DNA of 64,000 nt. Origin: Phosphoribacter sp037046615. GTDB taxonomy: Bacteria > Actinomycetota > Actinomycetes > Actinomycetales > Dermatophilaceae. Of the stretch, positions 27,795 through 37,149 are shown one piece after another; within the stretch, counting starts at the first letter, position 1; every line of letters begins with the position of its first letter. Under the pieces are notes generated by a model that was not told the origin of the DNA, ran no database searches, and was given only the letters and a program-made list of their open reading frames with translations. The position numbers were made by a program, and so were the translations under genes. The stretch is from NCBI GenBank assembly GCA_037046615.1, contig JBAOHD010000015.1, positions 186,001-250,000 on the forward strand. Reading direction: 5' to 3'.

Positions 27795-30145
27795 GTGCTG
27801 CTGACTCGGGAGGTGCTCGACCGGGCGCTCCACTGGGGTGCGTTCGCGATCGTCGTCGTGCTCTCCGGCGCCGCTCTCCTGCAGCAGCTCGCGACTCCGA
27901 CAGAGTTCCCTGCCGGTTTCACGGTGGGGCTCGGCGCAGTCATCACAGCCTCGATGCTCTGGTGCGCCCGTGATGCCCTCCGCTCGAATCCGCGGCGCAC
28001 GGCCTTGCAATGGTGGGTCCTTCTGACGCTCGGAGTGGGTGTCCTCCAGGCGGTATGGCGCTTTCCACGGCCGATCCCCGAGGCCAACTCCCCGTTGACG
28101 ATCCTGCTGTGTTCGTCTTTCGCGGTCGCCGGATTCGCGTTTGGCTTGCGGGTCGGTCTCGGAGTCGCAGTCGTCGCCCCGATGCTGCTCGGTGCTCACG
28201 CCTGGGGCCTCATCGACGGTCCGATCATCGCGGCCATCGTCATGACCTCTGTCGCTGGCGGAGTCATCTCCGCGCTCGTCGTCGATCGGCTCCAGCGAGC
28301 CGCGCGAGGAGTCGAGGTGAGCCTCCGTGACGCCTGGCTGGAGCGCGAGCGCGCCTCCCGGGGGACGGCGCAGGCTCAGGCGCAGGACGAGTGGGACGGA
28401 CTCGTCCACGACAAGGTGCTCGGCGCGCTGCTCATCGCCGGCCGATCCACCTCGGCGGTCGAGGACGATGCCGCCCGCGTCTTGGCCGGTGATGCGCTTG
28501 CGGCGATCGCGATGCCAGCGACCGGGCGCTGTGCCCCCGCTGGCGGGAGGAGGCGAGGAGCTAGGGAGTCCTGAGCCCGCGGTCGACCGCGACCTCGAGG
28601 CGTCAGTGCGCCGGCTCACCGATGCCCTCGGGTTGCGGCTGGCCTGGGACGGACCTTCACACGTGGCGATCGCCTCGCCCCGAGAGTATGCCGCGCTGAC
28701 CGGCGCGCTCGACCAGGCCATGGTCAACGTCTCTCGCCACGCGATGACACGTGAGGTCGACGTGTCCGTCGATGTGGGCGAGGACGGCATCGGCGTGCGC
28801 GTGCGTGATCGTGGGCGTGGGTTTATGACGTCGGATCACGTGGCGGGCCGGCGAGGGATCCGTGAGGGCATCATCGGCCGGATGGAACGCATCGGTGGCC
28901 ACGCGCGGGTCACCTCGACACCCGGCGTCGGCACTGAGGTGACGGTCGTGCTTCCGCGTCGCACGGGTGCGGTGGAGGAGGAGACGACGCCGGATCGCAG
29001 GCTCGACACGCACGCGCGTGTCGAGTCCCGTGACGCAAGCTTCCGGTGGATCTATGCCATCGGGCCGCCCGTCGTGCTCGCCCAAGGCTTGGCGGCCTGG
29101 CACGAGGTCGACCGAGTGGCCTCGGCGTCGCTCCTTGTCGGCTGCGTCATCGTCGGACTGGGCGCGTCGGTGCTCCTTGCCATGGCGCCCCCTCGATGGC
29201 ACCGTGCTGCCGCGGTCAGCGTGGCCCTGGTGGCGGTGCTGCCGTTCGTGAGCATGGCGAACATCCTCAAACCCAGCTCGTTGAGCTGGGCCTATTGGTT
29301 CGTCGGCGCAACGGCCACGATCATTGCGCTAGTGGCCTTCCGCTGGCGCCGGCGGTGGGCCCTGAGTCTCGCGGGAGCGGTCCTCCTCGGCACCCCGTTG
29401 GCGCACGTCTGGCGTGACGGTCGGATCTGGCTCCCGCCCTTGGTCGACGCCTTGCCACAGGTATTCGTCTACACCGCGGCTGCCCTCGCCGTGCGGGCCG
29501 CCCTCGACAATGCGAGCCGGTCGATCCTCGCCATCGAGGGCGAGGTCGGGCAGGCCCGGGTCACCGCAGCGCGGGCCGACGAGGCCGTCGCCGTCGCCCG
29601 CCGCCGGGTCCACGAGCTCGGACACGCTGTCAGTGCCCAGTTGCACCGGATCGTCGAGGGCGGGCTCTCCGACGAGGAACGCGCCCAGTGCCTCGCGATG
29701 GAGGCCCAGGCGCGGGATGTGCTCATCGCTGGTGTGCTGCTCGACCCCGCTCTGGCCGAGGGCATCGCGAGCGCCCGACAGCGCGGCGTGCGCGTCGACC
29801 TGTCCGCCGAACGGCATGACACCGGCGGGATTGACACCTTCCGACTGATCCTCCACGTCGCCCTCGATCTTGCTCCGCCGCGCTCGACGATCCGAGCGTT
29901 GTGGCGGCCCGACGCGCGGGGTCGGGTGGGCTCGATCAGTCTCGTCGGCGACCTTGAGAGGGCTGCCAAGGACGGGCGCTGGCATCAGGGCGGTCGAGCC
30001 GGACGCGTCCCGCGACAACGGGATTGACGTCGACGTGTCGGCCGATGCCGAGGACATCCTCGTGACCTTCACCCGCAGCGGCGCAGCGCCATCGATTGCG
30101 CGGACCATGGCGCCAGGGGTGTCAGGGGTGTCAGGGCAGACCTGA
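27795..30145 (+). CDS. Membrane sensor histidine kinase with duplicated membrane/helical halves, two frame breaks
   Basis: About 783 codons after correction; the span of 2351 bp is two over a multiple of three, matching two insertions (near 28530 and 29975). Half one: several membrane helices (27850-28300), a phosphoacceptor-like helix (DEWDGLVHDKVLGALLIA) with His, then an ATPase domain with N-box-like ALDQAMVNVSRHAM and G-box VRDRGRGFMTSD. Half two: a second membrane block (29040-29500), a coiled coil (GEVGQARVTAARADEAVAVA) and a second helical HELGHAVSAQLHRIVEGG box, ending in a degenerate ATPase-like fold. Two kinase-like units in one chain is unusual. It partners the response regulator just upstream. 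Confidence 0.75.
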
Positions 30146-30319
30146 TCCGTGCGGGATGGGAGGAGGGCCCCGGTGCGTCGCCGGAGCCCTCCTGCGGATG
30201 TCGCGGCCGGGAAGTTGACCACCGCCACGGGCTACGGCATACGCGTCCCTCTTTCGTACCCGGCCAAGGTGAGCCATAACCGGAGCGAGGGTGAACGTCA
30301 GTCCACCCCGAGCGCCACG

Positions 30320-30841
30320 CTAGATGAACAGCAGCTGGGCACCTTCGGTGATCTCGATGAAGTCACTCGCGCTGATGATGGCCTCGACGCCGTCGTAGAG
30401 GTCGTCCTCGGTGAGCTTGTTCATGTCGGCGGACATCCGGCAGGCCCACATGTGGCAGCCCGACGCGGTGAGCAACTCGAGGAACTCAGGCACCTCGGGC
30501 ACGTCGAGGTCGGCGATCATCTTCTTCATCATCGCCGTCGCGCCGGCGGTGGCTCCGGGCAGGGCGCCGAGCATGTGGTGGATGCCGCTGCTGTGCCCGG
30601 GCATATGCATCGCTGTGTTGCCGACGAAGGTGAACTTCAGGTCGCCCATCGTCGCCTTGTTGATCATGTCGAAGCCCCAGAAGGTGAAGAACAGGTGGGT
30701 TTCGACGCCCTCGCCGAGGGCTGCATTGGCGAGGATCAGGCCGGGGTAGGCCATGTCGAGATTGCCCTTCGAGCAGATGATGGCCAGTTTGCGGCCACTG
30801 CTTGCGGGGTCATCGAAGGACGGGACGATCGGGGTGCTCAT
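30320..30841 (-). CDS. DsrE-family sulfur-transfer protein (DsrE2-like)
   Basis: 173 residues from ATG 30841. DsrE-family fold: KLAIICSKGNLDMAYPGLIL at the N-terminus, then EGVETHLFFTFWGFDMINKA, and the conserved Cys in LLTASGCHMWACRMSAD. DsrE2-like proteins accept and pass on persulfide sulfur. It is the third gene of a reverse-strand operon with DsrC/TusE and an SQR-like oxidoreductase, divergent from a CstR-like repressor. The context points to cytoplasmic sulfide or thiosulfate handling rather than full dissimilatory sulfur oxidation, since no dsrAB is present in the window. Confidence 0.9.
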   Translation of the reverse strand: MSTPIVPSFDDPASSGRKLAIICSKGNLDMAYPGLILANAALGEGVETHLFFTFWGFDMINKATMGDLKFTFVGNTAMHMPGHSSGIHHMLGALPGATAGATAMMKKMIADLDVPEVPEFLELLTASGCHMWACRMSADMNKLTEDDLYDGVEAIISASDFIEITEGAQLLFI

Positions 30842-30890
30842 GACGGACTCGCTTCTGGAAAGGAGGGAAATCAGGGTGGGGTGCGGGTGC

Positions 30891-31205
30891 TCAGACGCAG
30901 CCCTTGGGCTTTTGCAGCCCGGCGATGTAGGACATCTTCTTGGCCGGCTTGCCGGGGAAGAGCCCGAAGAGTTCCTTGACCGGTATGCCGCCCACGGTCG
31001 AGACCCGGCGCAGCGTCGCGGTCTCCTTCTGGGTCTCAAAGTCTTTGCGCAGGAAGCGGATCGGCACCCAGTGGGCATCGGTGAGGGTGATGCCGATATT
31101 GGCTGCAAGAGTCTCGGCGAGGGCTTCGTCCCACTGCTCGGGCTTGGTGAGGAAACCCTCGGCGTCGACGTCGATCTCGCGACCGGCGATGGTCGTGGTG
31201 GGCAT
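30891..31205 (-). CDS. DsrC/TusE-family sulfur carrier
   Basis: 104 residues from ATG 31205, normal for the family. Recognisable parts are AGREIDVDAEGFLTKPEQWD and the C-terminal KPKGCV, whose penultimate Cys is the sulfur-carrying residue of the DsrC arm. The second, upstream arm Cys of true DsrC is not seen (GLQKPKGCV holds one Cys), so a TusE-like single-Cys function is more likely. It sits between the dsrE-like and SQR-like genes. The exact reaction is inferred from family knowledge. Confidence 0.9.
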   Translation of the reverse strand: MPTTTIAGREIDVDAEGFLTKPEQWDEALAETLAANIGITLTDAHWVPIRFLRKDFETQKETATLRRVSTVGGIPVKELFGLFPGKPAKKMSYIAGLQKPKGCV

Positions 31206-31278
31206 GGCGGTTCAGTGCTCCTTGTGCGAGGGGTTGCGGTGGGTGGTCTGGACGAGTGGGCGATTCGAGCTATTCGGG

Positions 31279-32516
31279 CTATTCGGGGTTTTTGCCGGTC
31301 ATCGACATGGCTGACGGCAGCGGCATCGGCCGGCCCGGCAGCAGGACGTTCCAGTAGATCGTGACGGAAGGCCAGCTTGCCGAGATGGTTGGCGCGGGAC
31401 TCCTTGAGCAGGCTCATCGGCCCGACCTTGGGGAAGGGGAAGGTGCCGGTCAGCGGCTCGGTGTCGTAGTTGAAGTCGAGCAGCAGCGCCTTGCCGCCGC
31501 CGGACTCGACGAAGCAGTTGGCGTGCCCGTCGAAGCGGTGGGTCATGCGGCCGGCCCGCGGCGAGCTGGAGGAAGTTTTCGACGAAGATCTCGACCGAGA
31601 AGTGCGCGACCGAGCCCGCCTTGGAGGTCGGGATGTTGCTCGCGTCGCCGAGGGCAAAGATCGTCTCGTATGCCGTGCGACTGCATCGTGTGCTTGTCGA
31701 CCGGCACGTAGTTGAGTTCGTCGCCGAGGCCCGACCGGCCGACGAAGTCGGCGCCCATGTTGAGCGGCACGGTCACGAGCTGGTCGTAGGCGACCTCGCG
31801 CTCGTCGTAGGAGACGATGACCTTGCGGTCGGGGTCGACGCTCTCGATCATGAAGTCGGGCTCGACGTGGATGCTGCGCTGGTCGAGGTGGTGACCGAGC
31901 TCGCGGCTCGCGACCGGCTTGGTGAAGGCGCCGTCGAGGGGCGTGACGTAGACGATCTCGGTGGCGTCGCGGATGCCTCGCCGGCGGAGGTAGTCGTCGG
32001 CGAGCATGACGAACTCCAGCGGGGCGACCGGGCACTTGATCGGCAGTTCGGTGATGTGCATGACGAGCCGCCCGCCGGTGAATCGCTCAAGCGCCTCGCG
32101 CAGCGCCACCGCGCCGTCGAAGGTGTAGAACTCGCCCACGGTGTCGTGCCAGTGGTCTCCGAGCATGCCGGGGGTCTGGTCGGGGCGAGGTGTCGTGCCG
32201 CTGGCGATGATGAGGTAGTCGTAGGTCAGCACCCGGCCTCCGACGAGGCGCACGGTCTGCTCGGCCGGCTCGACAATGTCGACCTCGGCGACGACGAAGT
32301 CGATGCCGTCGGCGAGGAATGTGTGCGTCGACCGACGCACCTGGTCGGGCGTGTTCATGCCGAACGGGATGAACAAATAGCCGGGCTGGTAGTCGTGGAT
32401 GTCGTCCTGGTCGACGACGGTGATCTGCCAGTCGCCCCGCGGCAGCTTGGCGCGCAGCTTGTTGGCGGCCATCGTGCCGGCGGTGCCCCCGCCGAGGATG
32501 ACGAGGGATCTCATGG
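31279..32516 (-). CDS. Sulfide:quinone oxidoreductase-like FAD protein, two extra bases
   Basis: 411 residues after removing two insertions; the span of 1238 bp is two over a multiple of three. From ATG 32516 the FAD-binding start is MRSLVILGGGTAGTMAANKL, followed by DYQPGYLFIPFGM and the Cys in ITELPIKCPVAPLEF, as in type III/IV SQR or related flavoproteins. Frame breaks: an extra G near 31680 (after DKHTMQSH, corrected to AYETIFALGDASNIPTSKAG) and an extra base at 31360 (corrected tail IYWNVLLPGRPMPLPS). It likely oxidises sulfide and passes electrons to the quinone pool, feeding the DsrE and DsrC/TusE carriers. First gene of the operon. Confidence 0.88.
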
Positions 32517-32611
32517 TGCGGGCCCTTTCAAAGACGGCGCGGTCGATCCGCGCCCGGCGTCCGACTCCCTGTCGAGATGAGGTCTCGCTTTCCGGGGAGT
32601 TGTCTGCGACG

Positions 32612-32627
32612 ATACCCCCAAGGGTAT
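32612..32627. promoter_or_regulatory. CsoR/CstR-type operator
   Basis: The palindrome ATACCC-CCAA-GGGTAT lies between the divergent SQR-like gene and the csoR/cstR-like gene. G/C-tract palindromes of this form are bound by CsoR-family repressors, including the persulfide sensor CstR. It probably controls both directions. Confidence 0.65.
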
Positions 32628-32701
32628 GCCGTATCGGCGGCCAAAGGTCCCGCCGTCGTGTGCGCTTCGGCACACCGCCAGCCAGTGCAAGGATGTGACG
32701 C

Positions 32702-32980
32702 ATGACCACCGTCCACCTCTCCCCCGAGGAGATGACCAAGCTCGCCAATCGGCTGCGCCGCGCCCAGGGCCAGATCGGGGGCGTGCTGCGGATGATCGAA
32801 GAAGGCCGCGAGTGTCAGGACATCGTGATGCAGCTCGCGGCGGTGCGGCGGGCGGTCGACCGTGCAGGCTTTTCGATCATCGCCACCGGCCTCAAGCAGT
32901 GTGTCACCGAGGCGCACGAGCGCGGGGATGACGACGTCGACACCGCCCTCATGGAGAAGCTCTTTATCTCCCTGGCGTGA
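32702..32980 (+). CDS. CsoR/FrmR-family repressor, probably a CstR-like persulfide sensor
   Basis: 92 residues of the all-helical CsoR family: ANRLRRAQGQIGGVLRMIEE, then ECQDIVMQLAAVRRAV. The two conserved Cys are residues 38 and 67. The His found four residues before the second Cys in copper-sensing CsoR is Gly here. That Cys-only pair matches CstR, which forms a di- or trisulfide bridge with persulfides and releases DNA. Its divergent neighbours handle sulfide and persulfide, which supports this over copper sensing. Sensor chemistry is inferred. Confidence 0.85.
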   Translation: MTTVHLSPEEMTKLANRLRRAQGQIGGVLRMIEEGRECQDIVMQLAAVRRAVDRAGFSIIATGLKQCVTEAHERGDDDVDTALMEKLFISLA

Positions 32981-32986
32981 GTCAGC

Positions 32987-33558
32987 TCATAAGTCGGGGT
33001 TGAGCCGGGGATGACTGGTCACCGCAGCCTCGAAGGCCGCCCGGAGAGGTTCGTTGAAGAGGACGAATCGCACGAGCTCGAGGTGCGAGCCACCGTCCCC
33101 GCCCGCCTCCGTGAGCCGGTCCAGCGCCTCCGCGACCCCCTGGGCGGCGCAGCGCGCCACCGTCGGGCCCAGCCCAGCCGTAGACGCCCGCGCTCACCGC
33201 CGGAAGCGCGACTGAGCGGGCGCCGACCGCTGCGGCGGCCAGCACGCTCTCCCGGAAGCAGCTCACGAGGTCGGCCTCGTCGCGCTCGCCCCGGTGCCAG
33301 TTGGGTCCCACGGTGTGCACCACCCAGCGGCACGGCAGCGACCCCGCGCCGGTCACCACGGCATACCCCACCGGCAGCCCGTCCGGGTATGCCGTGCGTC
33401 GCACCTCCCGGCACTGCGCGAGCAGCGCGGGTCCGGCGGCAGCATGGATCGCGCCGTCGACGCCGCCGCCGCCGAGGAGGGACGAGTTGGCGGCATTGCC
33501 GATCGCGTCCACCTGCTAGCGTGGTGATGTCGCCGATGACGACCTCGACCTTGGTCAC
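32987..33558 (-). CDS. Macro-domain protein (ADP-ribose or O-acetyl-ADP-ribose hydrolase), two extra bases
   Basis: About 189 residues after removing two insertions (span of 572 bp is two over). Start GTG 33558; a GTG 18 bases upstream is possible. After VTKVEVVIGDITT an extra base interrupts LQVDAIGNAANSSLLGGGGV, the ADP-ribose binding loop. Later come HTVGPNWHRGERDEADLVSC and ALPAVSAGVYGW, followed by the second break and a C-terminus ending RLNPDL. Macro-domain proteins of this length often remove ADP-ribose from proteins or hydrolyse O-acetyl-ADP-ribose. It is convergent with the CstR-like gene; no ADP-ribosyltransferase lies nearby. Confidence 0.85.
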
Positions 33559-33673
33559 GTCACCACCGTAAGACACCGCGCGGTCTCGCTGGACTGACCG
33601 CGCGAGCGTGCCAGACTCGTCTCTGCGCGATCACCAGGCGGCGGTCGCGGGCACGCGTGACGTAGGGGGAGCA

Positions 33674-34675
33674 ATGCCGGATCGGCCACGGGCCGTGCGG
33701 ATCGTCGGCACGAGCGCGGTGAAGGGCGCCCGGCGCGTCACCGCACAGGAGTTGGATGCGGCATACGGCCGGGTGGACGGCACCACGCTGGCGAGGTCCG
33801 GTGTCAGCGAGCGCTGGTGGGTCGACGAGACGCAGACCTCCTCGGGGCTGGCCGCCGACGCCGTCACAGCGGCGCTCGCAGGGGCGGGCTGGGAGCTCAC
33901 CGACCTCGATGCGCTCCTCGTCACGGCTGCGGTCCCCGAGCAGCCGATCCCCACGACGGCGATCCTCACACTCGGGCACCTCGGGTATGCCGGTGGGCCG
34001 CTGGAGGCTTATGACGTCAACGCGACGTGCCTGAGTTTCCTGCACGGCATGGATATCGCGACGACGAAGATCGCCGGAGGCGGGTGGCGCCGGGTGGCCA
34101 TCGTCGCCGTCGACCTCGCGTCTAAGGGGCTCAACCACGAGGACATCGAGTCCAGTGCCCTCTTCGGGGATGGTGCCGCTGCAGTGCTGCTCGAGGCTGA
34201 GCGCTCTGGGCAATCTGCCGTCCTCGCAACGCGATTCGAGACCTACCCCGGCGGAGCCCGGCTGTGTGAGATCCCCGCTGGGGGCACCCGGTCCAACGTC
34301 TTCCGGCCGCCGGACGACCCCGCCGATTACGCCTTCCGCATGGACGGCATGGGTGTCGTGCGGCTGGCCGCTCGCCACCTGCCGCGCTTCATCGACGCTC
34401 TGCTCGGTGACGCCGGGCTGACCCGTGGCGACCTCGACGTCGTCGTGCCGCACCAGACGAGCGGGCTCGGGATGCGATTCCTCAAGAGCAAGCTCGGCTT
34501 CGACCCTGCGGCGGTCGTCGACATCATCGACGACCACGGCAACCAGGTCGCGGCCTCGCTGCCGTCGGCACTGCACGCCGCGATCACGAGTGGGCGACTG
34601 ACCCGCGGAGGGTCGGCGCTGCTCATCGGCACGGGTGCCGGTCTGGTGATCGGCGGCATCGTGGTGCGCTACTGA
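33674..34675 (+). CDS. 3-oxoacyl-ACP synthase III-like / OleA-type condensing enzyme
   Basis: 333 residues from ATG 33674. Thiolase fold with catalytic Cys in YDVNATCLSFLHGMDIA (about residue 119), His in VVVPHQTSGLG and Asn in DDHGNQVAAS. The pattern around the Cys (FDVANACLAFINGMDIA in OleA) and the ending GTGAGLVIGGIVVRY resemble OleA, which joins two fatty acyl-CoAs head to head, more than housekeeping FabH. Downstream on the same strand are an MBL-fold hydrolase and an AMP-ligase-like (F390-type) protein; an OleD-like reductase lies at 40330-41316. This suggests a lipid or beta-lactone/olefin-like pathway. No frame defect. Confidence 0.85.
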   Translation: MPDRPRAVRIVGTSAVKGARRVTAQELDAAYGRVDGTTLARSGVSERWWVDETQTSSGLAADAVTAALAGAGWELTDLDALLVTAAVPEQPIPTTAILTLGHLGYAGGPLEAYDVNATCLSFLHGMDIATTKIAGGGWRRVAIVAVDLASKGLNHEDIESSALFGDGAAAVLLEAERSGQSAVLATRFETYPGGARLCEIPAGGTRSNVFRPPDDPADYAFRMDGMGVVRLAARHLPRFIDALLGDAGLTRGDLDVVVPHQTSGLGMRFLKSKLGFDPAAVVDIIDDHGNQVAASLPSALHAAITSGRLTRGGSALLIGTGAGLVIGGIVVRY

Positions 34676-34768
34676 CGTGACGATGCCCGCCCGCGTGAGT
34701 CGCGGGGTATGGTCCCCTGAGCCCGTATCCAGTGGCAGACGGTCGACCAGGGCGGAGGGGAGCGCAGC

Positions 34769-35703
34769 GTGACTGCCGTGCGCGTCGAGCTCATCGTCGC
34801 CGGTTCGTGTCGATCGGTCGGTGGCTTGGCTGTCGCTGGGCAAGGCCTGCGTCCGATCGACTTCCCCGCCCTCGTGGCTGTCATCGAGCATCCCCGCACA
34901 GGGATCGTCCTGTTCGACACGGGCTACACCGACCGCTTCGACGAGCAGACCCGACCGTTTCCCCAGCGCTTCTATCGCTGGCTCACGCCGATGCGCTTGG
35001 CGCCCGAGGCCACCGTCGTCGCCCAGTTGGCGGCGCGTGACATCTCCGCCGATGACGTCGAGCACGTCGTCGTCTCGCATCTGCACGCCGACCACGTCGC
35101 CGGGCTGCGGGACTTCCCTCGGGCTCGGATCACCTTCTCCAACCGCGAAACTCCACCAGGATGGCGTGGCCGGCTCGGCTTGGTCATGCGTCCGCCACGC
35201 GACGTTGCCAGGGCTGCTCCCGGATGATCTCGAGGCCCGGCGATCAGACCTCTGTTCTCGCTCGGATCGCTCGGATCGCTCGGATCGGTCGGATCGGTCG
35301 GATCGGTCGGATCGGTCGGGTCGGTCGGATCGATCGGATGGTCGTGACCGCGTCGACACCGGCCTGCCAGGTGGGCTCGCGACCGGCCTCGACCTGCTCG
35401 GCGACGGATCCGTGCTCGTCCTTGACCTGCCTGGCCACACGCCGGGGCATCGCGGCCTCTTCCTCCCAACGACTCAGGGCGCCCCGCTCCTGCTCGTCGG
35501 GGACGCGTGCTGGTCGCGGGCGGCATACACCGATCTCGCCCTGCCGCCGGGAGCCGGTGCAGCGGTTCATGGCCGACGGGGCGGCCTACCGCTCGGTCGT
35601 CGCGGACCTGGCTGTCGTCCACCGCACCCGACCCGACGTGGCGATCGTGCCCTCCCACTGCCCGGACTCCATCGCGGCCGCGCGCCTGGCCTTGGGGGCG
35701 TGA
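34769..35703 (+). CDS. Metallo-beta-lactamase-fold hydrolase with an inserted repeat, two frame breaks
   Basis: From GTG 34769, about 311 codons after correction (span of 935 bp is two over). The MBL metal motif is VVSHLHADHVAG (HxHxDH), with IVLFDTGYTDRF before it and LVLDLPGHTPGH (second metal His) after. Breaks are near 35190 and 35560. The middle (35264-35341) encodes a low-complexity RSDRSDRSD run from a 9-bp tandem repeat, a likely loop insertion. The tail reads VVHRTRPDVAIVPSHCPDSI. Its stop overlaps the next start (TGATG). It may cleave an ester or lactone intermediate of the neighbouring lipid pathway; the substrate is unknown. Confidence 0.75.
35264..35341 (+). repeat. 9-bp tandem repeat TCGGATCGG inside the MBL-fold gene
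   Basis: About eight copies of TCGGATCGG/TCGGATCGC in a row. Being a multiple of three, the repeat adds Arg-Ser-Asp triplets to the protein without breaking the frame. Confidence 0.9.
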
Positions 35704-37098
35704 TGGCGCGGCTCGCGGAGCTCCTCGTCAGAGGTCGCACCGTGGTGCCCGTGCTCGTCGCCTATGCCCAGGCGCGCAATCGGGCGTTCGACGATCGGGC
35801 CGACCTCGAGGCGTTCCAGGCCAGCCGCTTGCGCCGGGTGCTCGGGCGGGCGGCGACGGTCTTTCCCTATTACCGGGGGCTGGCGGGCCATCCCGTGTCC
35901 GAGTTCCCCGTCATGACGAAAGACGTTTGGCTGCAGCACTTTTCAGACCTCAACGTTGCTGGGGCAAGTCTTGTCGAGTGCCTTGCGGCCGCCCGCGCGA
36001 CCGAAGTCGCGGCGTGAGTTCGACGCCGCCACCGGGGGTCTGGCGATCGGGCTGTCGACCGGCACGAGCGGGCGCCAGGGAGCCTTCTTGACGAGTCCGG
36101 CCGAGCGGGCGAGGTGGGCCGGGAGCATGCTGGCCAAGGCCCTGCCCTCGGGGTTGCGGCAGCCGGCACGGGTGGCGCTCTTCCTGCGTTCTGGCGGCGC
36201 GCTCTACGACGCGGTGGGGAGCGCGCGGATCGACTTCCGCCACTTCAGCCTGGCCCTGCCGTGGGAGCGGCTCTCCGCGGAGCTCGCGGCTTTCGCGCCG
36301 ACGATCCTCGCAGCGCCGCCGGCCGTGCTCGGCCGGCTCGCCGACGCCCTGGAGCGGGGTGAGTTGACGATGCCACCGCCGGAGGTGGTCTATTCGGTCG
36401 CGGACGTCCTCGAACCCGAACTCCAGGCCCGCGTCCGCACCGCCCTGCTCGCGCCGGTCGGCCAGATCTACCAAGCGACGGAGGGCTTCCTCGGCATCTC
36501 CTGCGCCGCTGGCACGCTGCATCTCAACGAGGACCTCGTCGTCGTCGAGCGCGAGGTCATCGACCCGGCAACCGGCCGGTTCGTGCCGATCGTCACGGAC
36601 CTGTGGCGGACGAGTCAGGCGATCATCCGTTACCGCCTCGACGACATCCTCGTGCCGTCTCCCGCTCCCTGCGTCTGCGGCTCCGTCCTGCTCGCGATCG
36701 ACCGGGTGGAGGGCCGCGCCGACGATGTCCTCCTGCTGGGCCCGTCGAGAGCCGCCGGGCCGCCACCCGAGCCCGTGATCGCCCATCAGGTGGGGGACGC
36801 GCTCCGCCCGCTTTATGCCGACTTCGTCCGCGCGGCGATCCTCGCGGTGCCGCGGATCGTCGACTTCCGGCTCGTCCAGACCGCCCCGGCGCAGGCGTCG
36901 CTCGCCCTGCGGCTCGAGGAGGGGGCCAGCGGCGAGCGTGCCTTTGCTGCGGCGTCGGTTGCGCTCGACGAGGTATGCCGTCGCGCCGGCCTCCAGCCGC
37001 TGCCCGTGACGCCCGCCCCGTGGCCGGTCGAGACCCTCGCGACCAAGGCCCGGACGGGTGCGCCGGGACTTCGCGGCGTAATCCTCGTCGCGACCTGA
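35703..37098 (+). CDS. F390 synthetase-related / phenylacetate-CoA ligase-like adenylating enzyme, one extra base
   Basis: About 464 residues after removing one insertion near 35990 (span of 1396 bp is one over). The first frame (MARLAELLVRGRTVV...FPVMTKDVWLQHF) changes at ECLAAARAT to SRREFDAATGGLAIGLSTGT with SGRQGAFLTSP, the AMP-binding loop. Later come ELQARVRTALLAPVGQIYQA, then ATEGFLGISC and IRYRLDDILV, as in PaaK/F390-synthetase-like adenylating enzymes. It may activate a lipid acid made by the OleA-like enzyme; OleC, a related superfamily member, forms beta-lactones. The exact reaction is unknown. Convergent with the next gene. Confidence 0.82.
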
Positions 37099-37149
37099 CC
37101 TGGGTCGGGGGCTCCACCGAGCCCCTCGGAGCCGACGGCCCGCGCGTGC

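Noticed and set aside
32702..32980. Copper-sensing CsoR
   Set aside because: The ligand His of the Cys-His-Cys copper site is Gly and the neighbours handle sulfur, so CstR-like is preferred.
33674..34675. Housekeeping FabH
   Set aside because: Catalytic Cys context, the HGMDIA segment and neighbouring OleD-like and adenylating genes fit OleA better, and no fatty-acid synthesis genes are adjacent.
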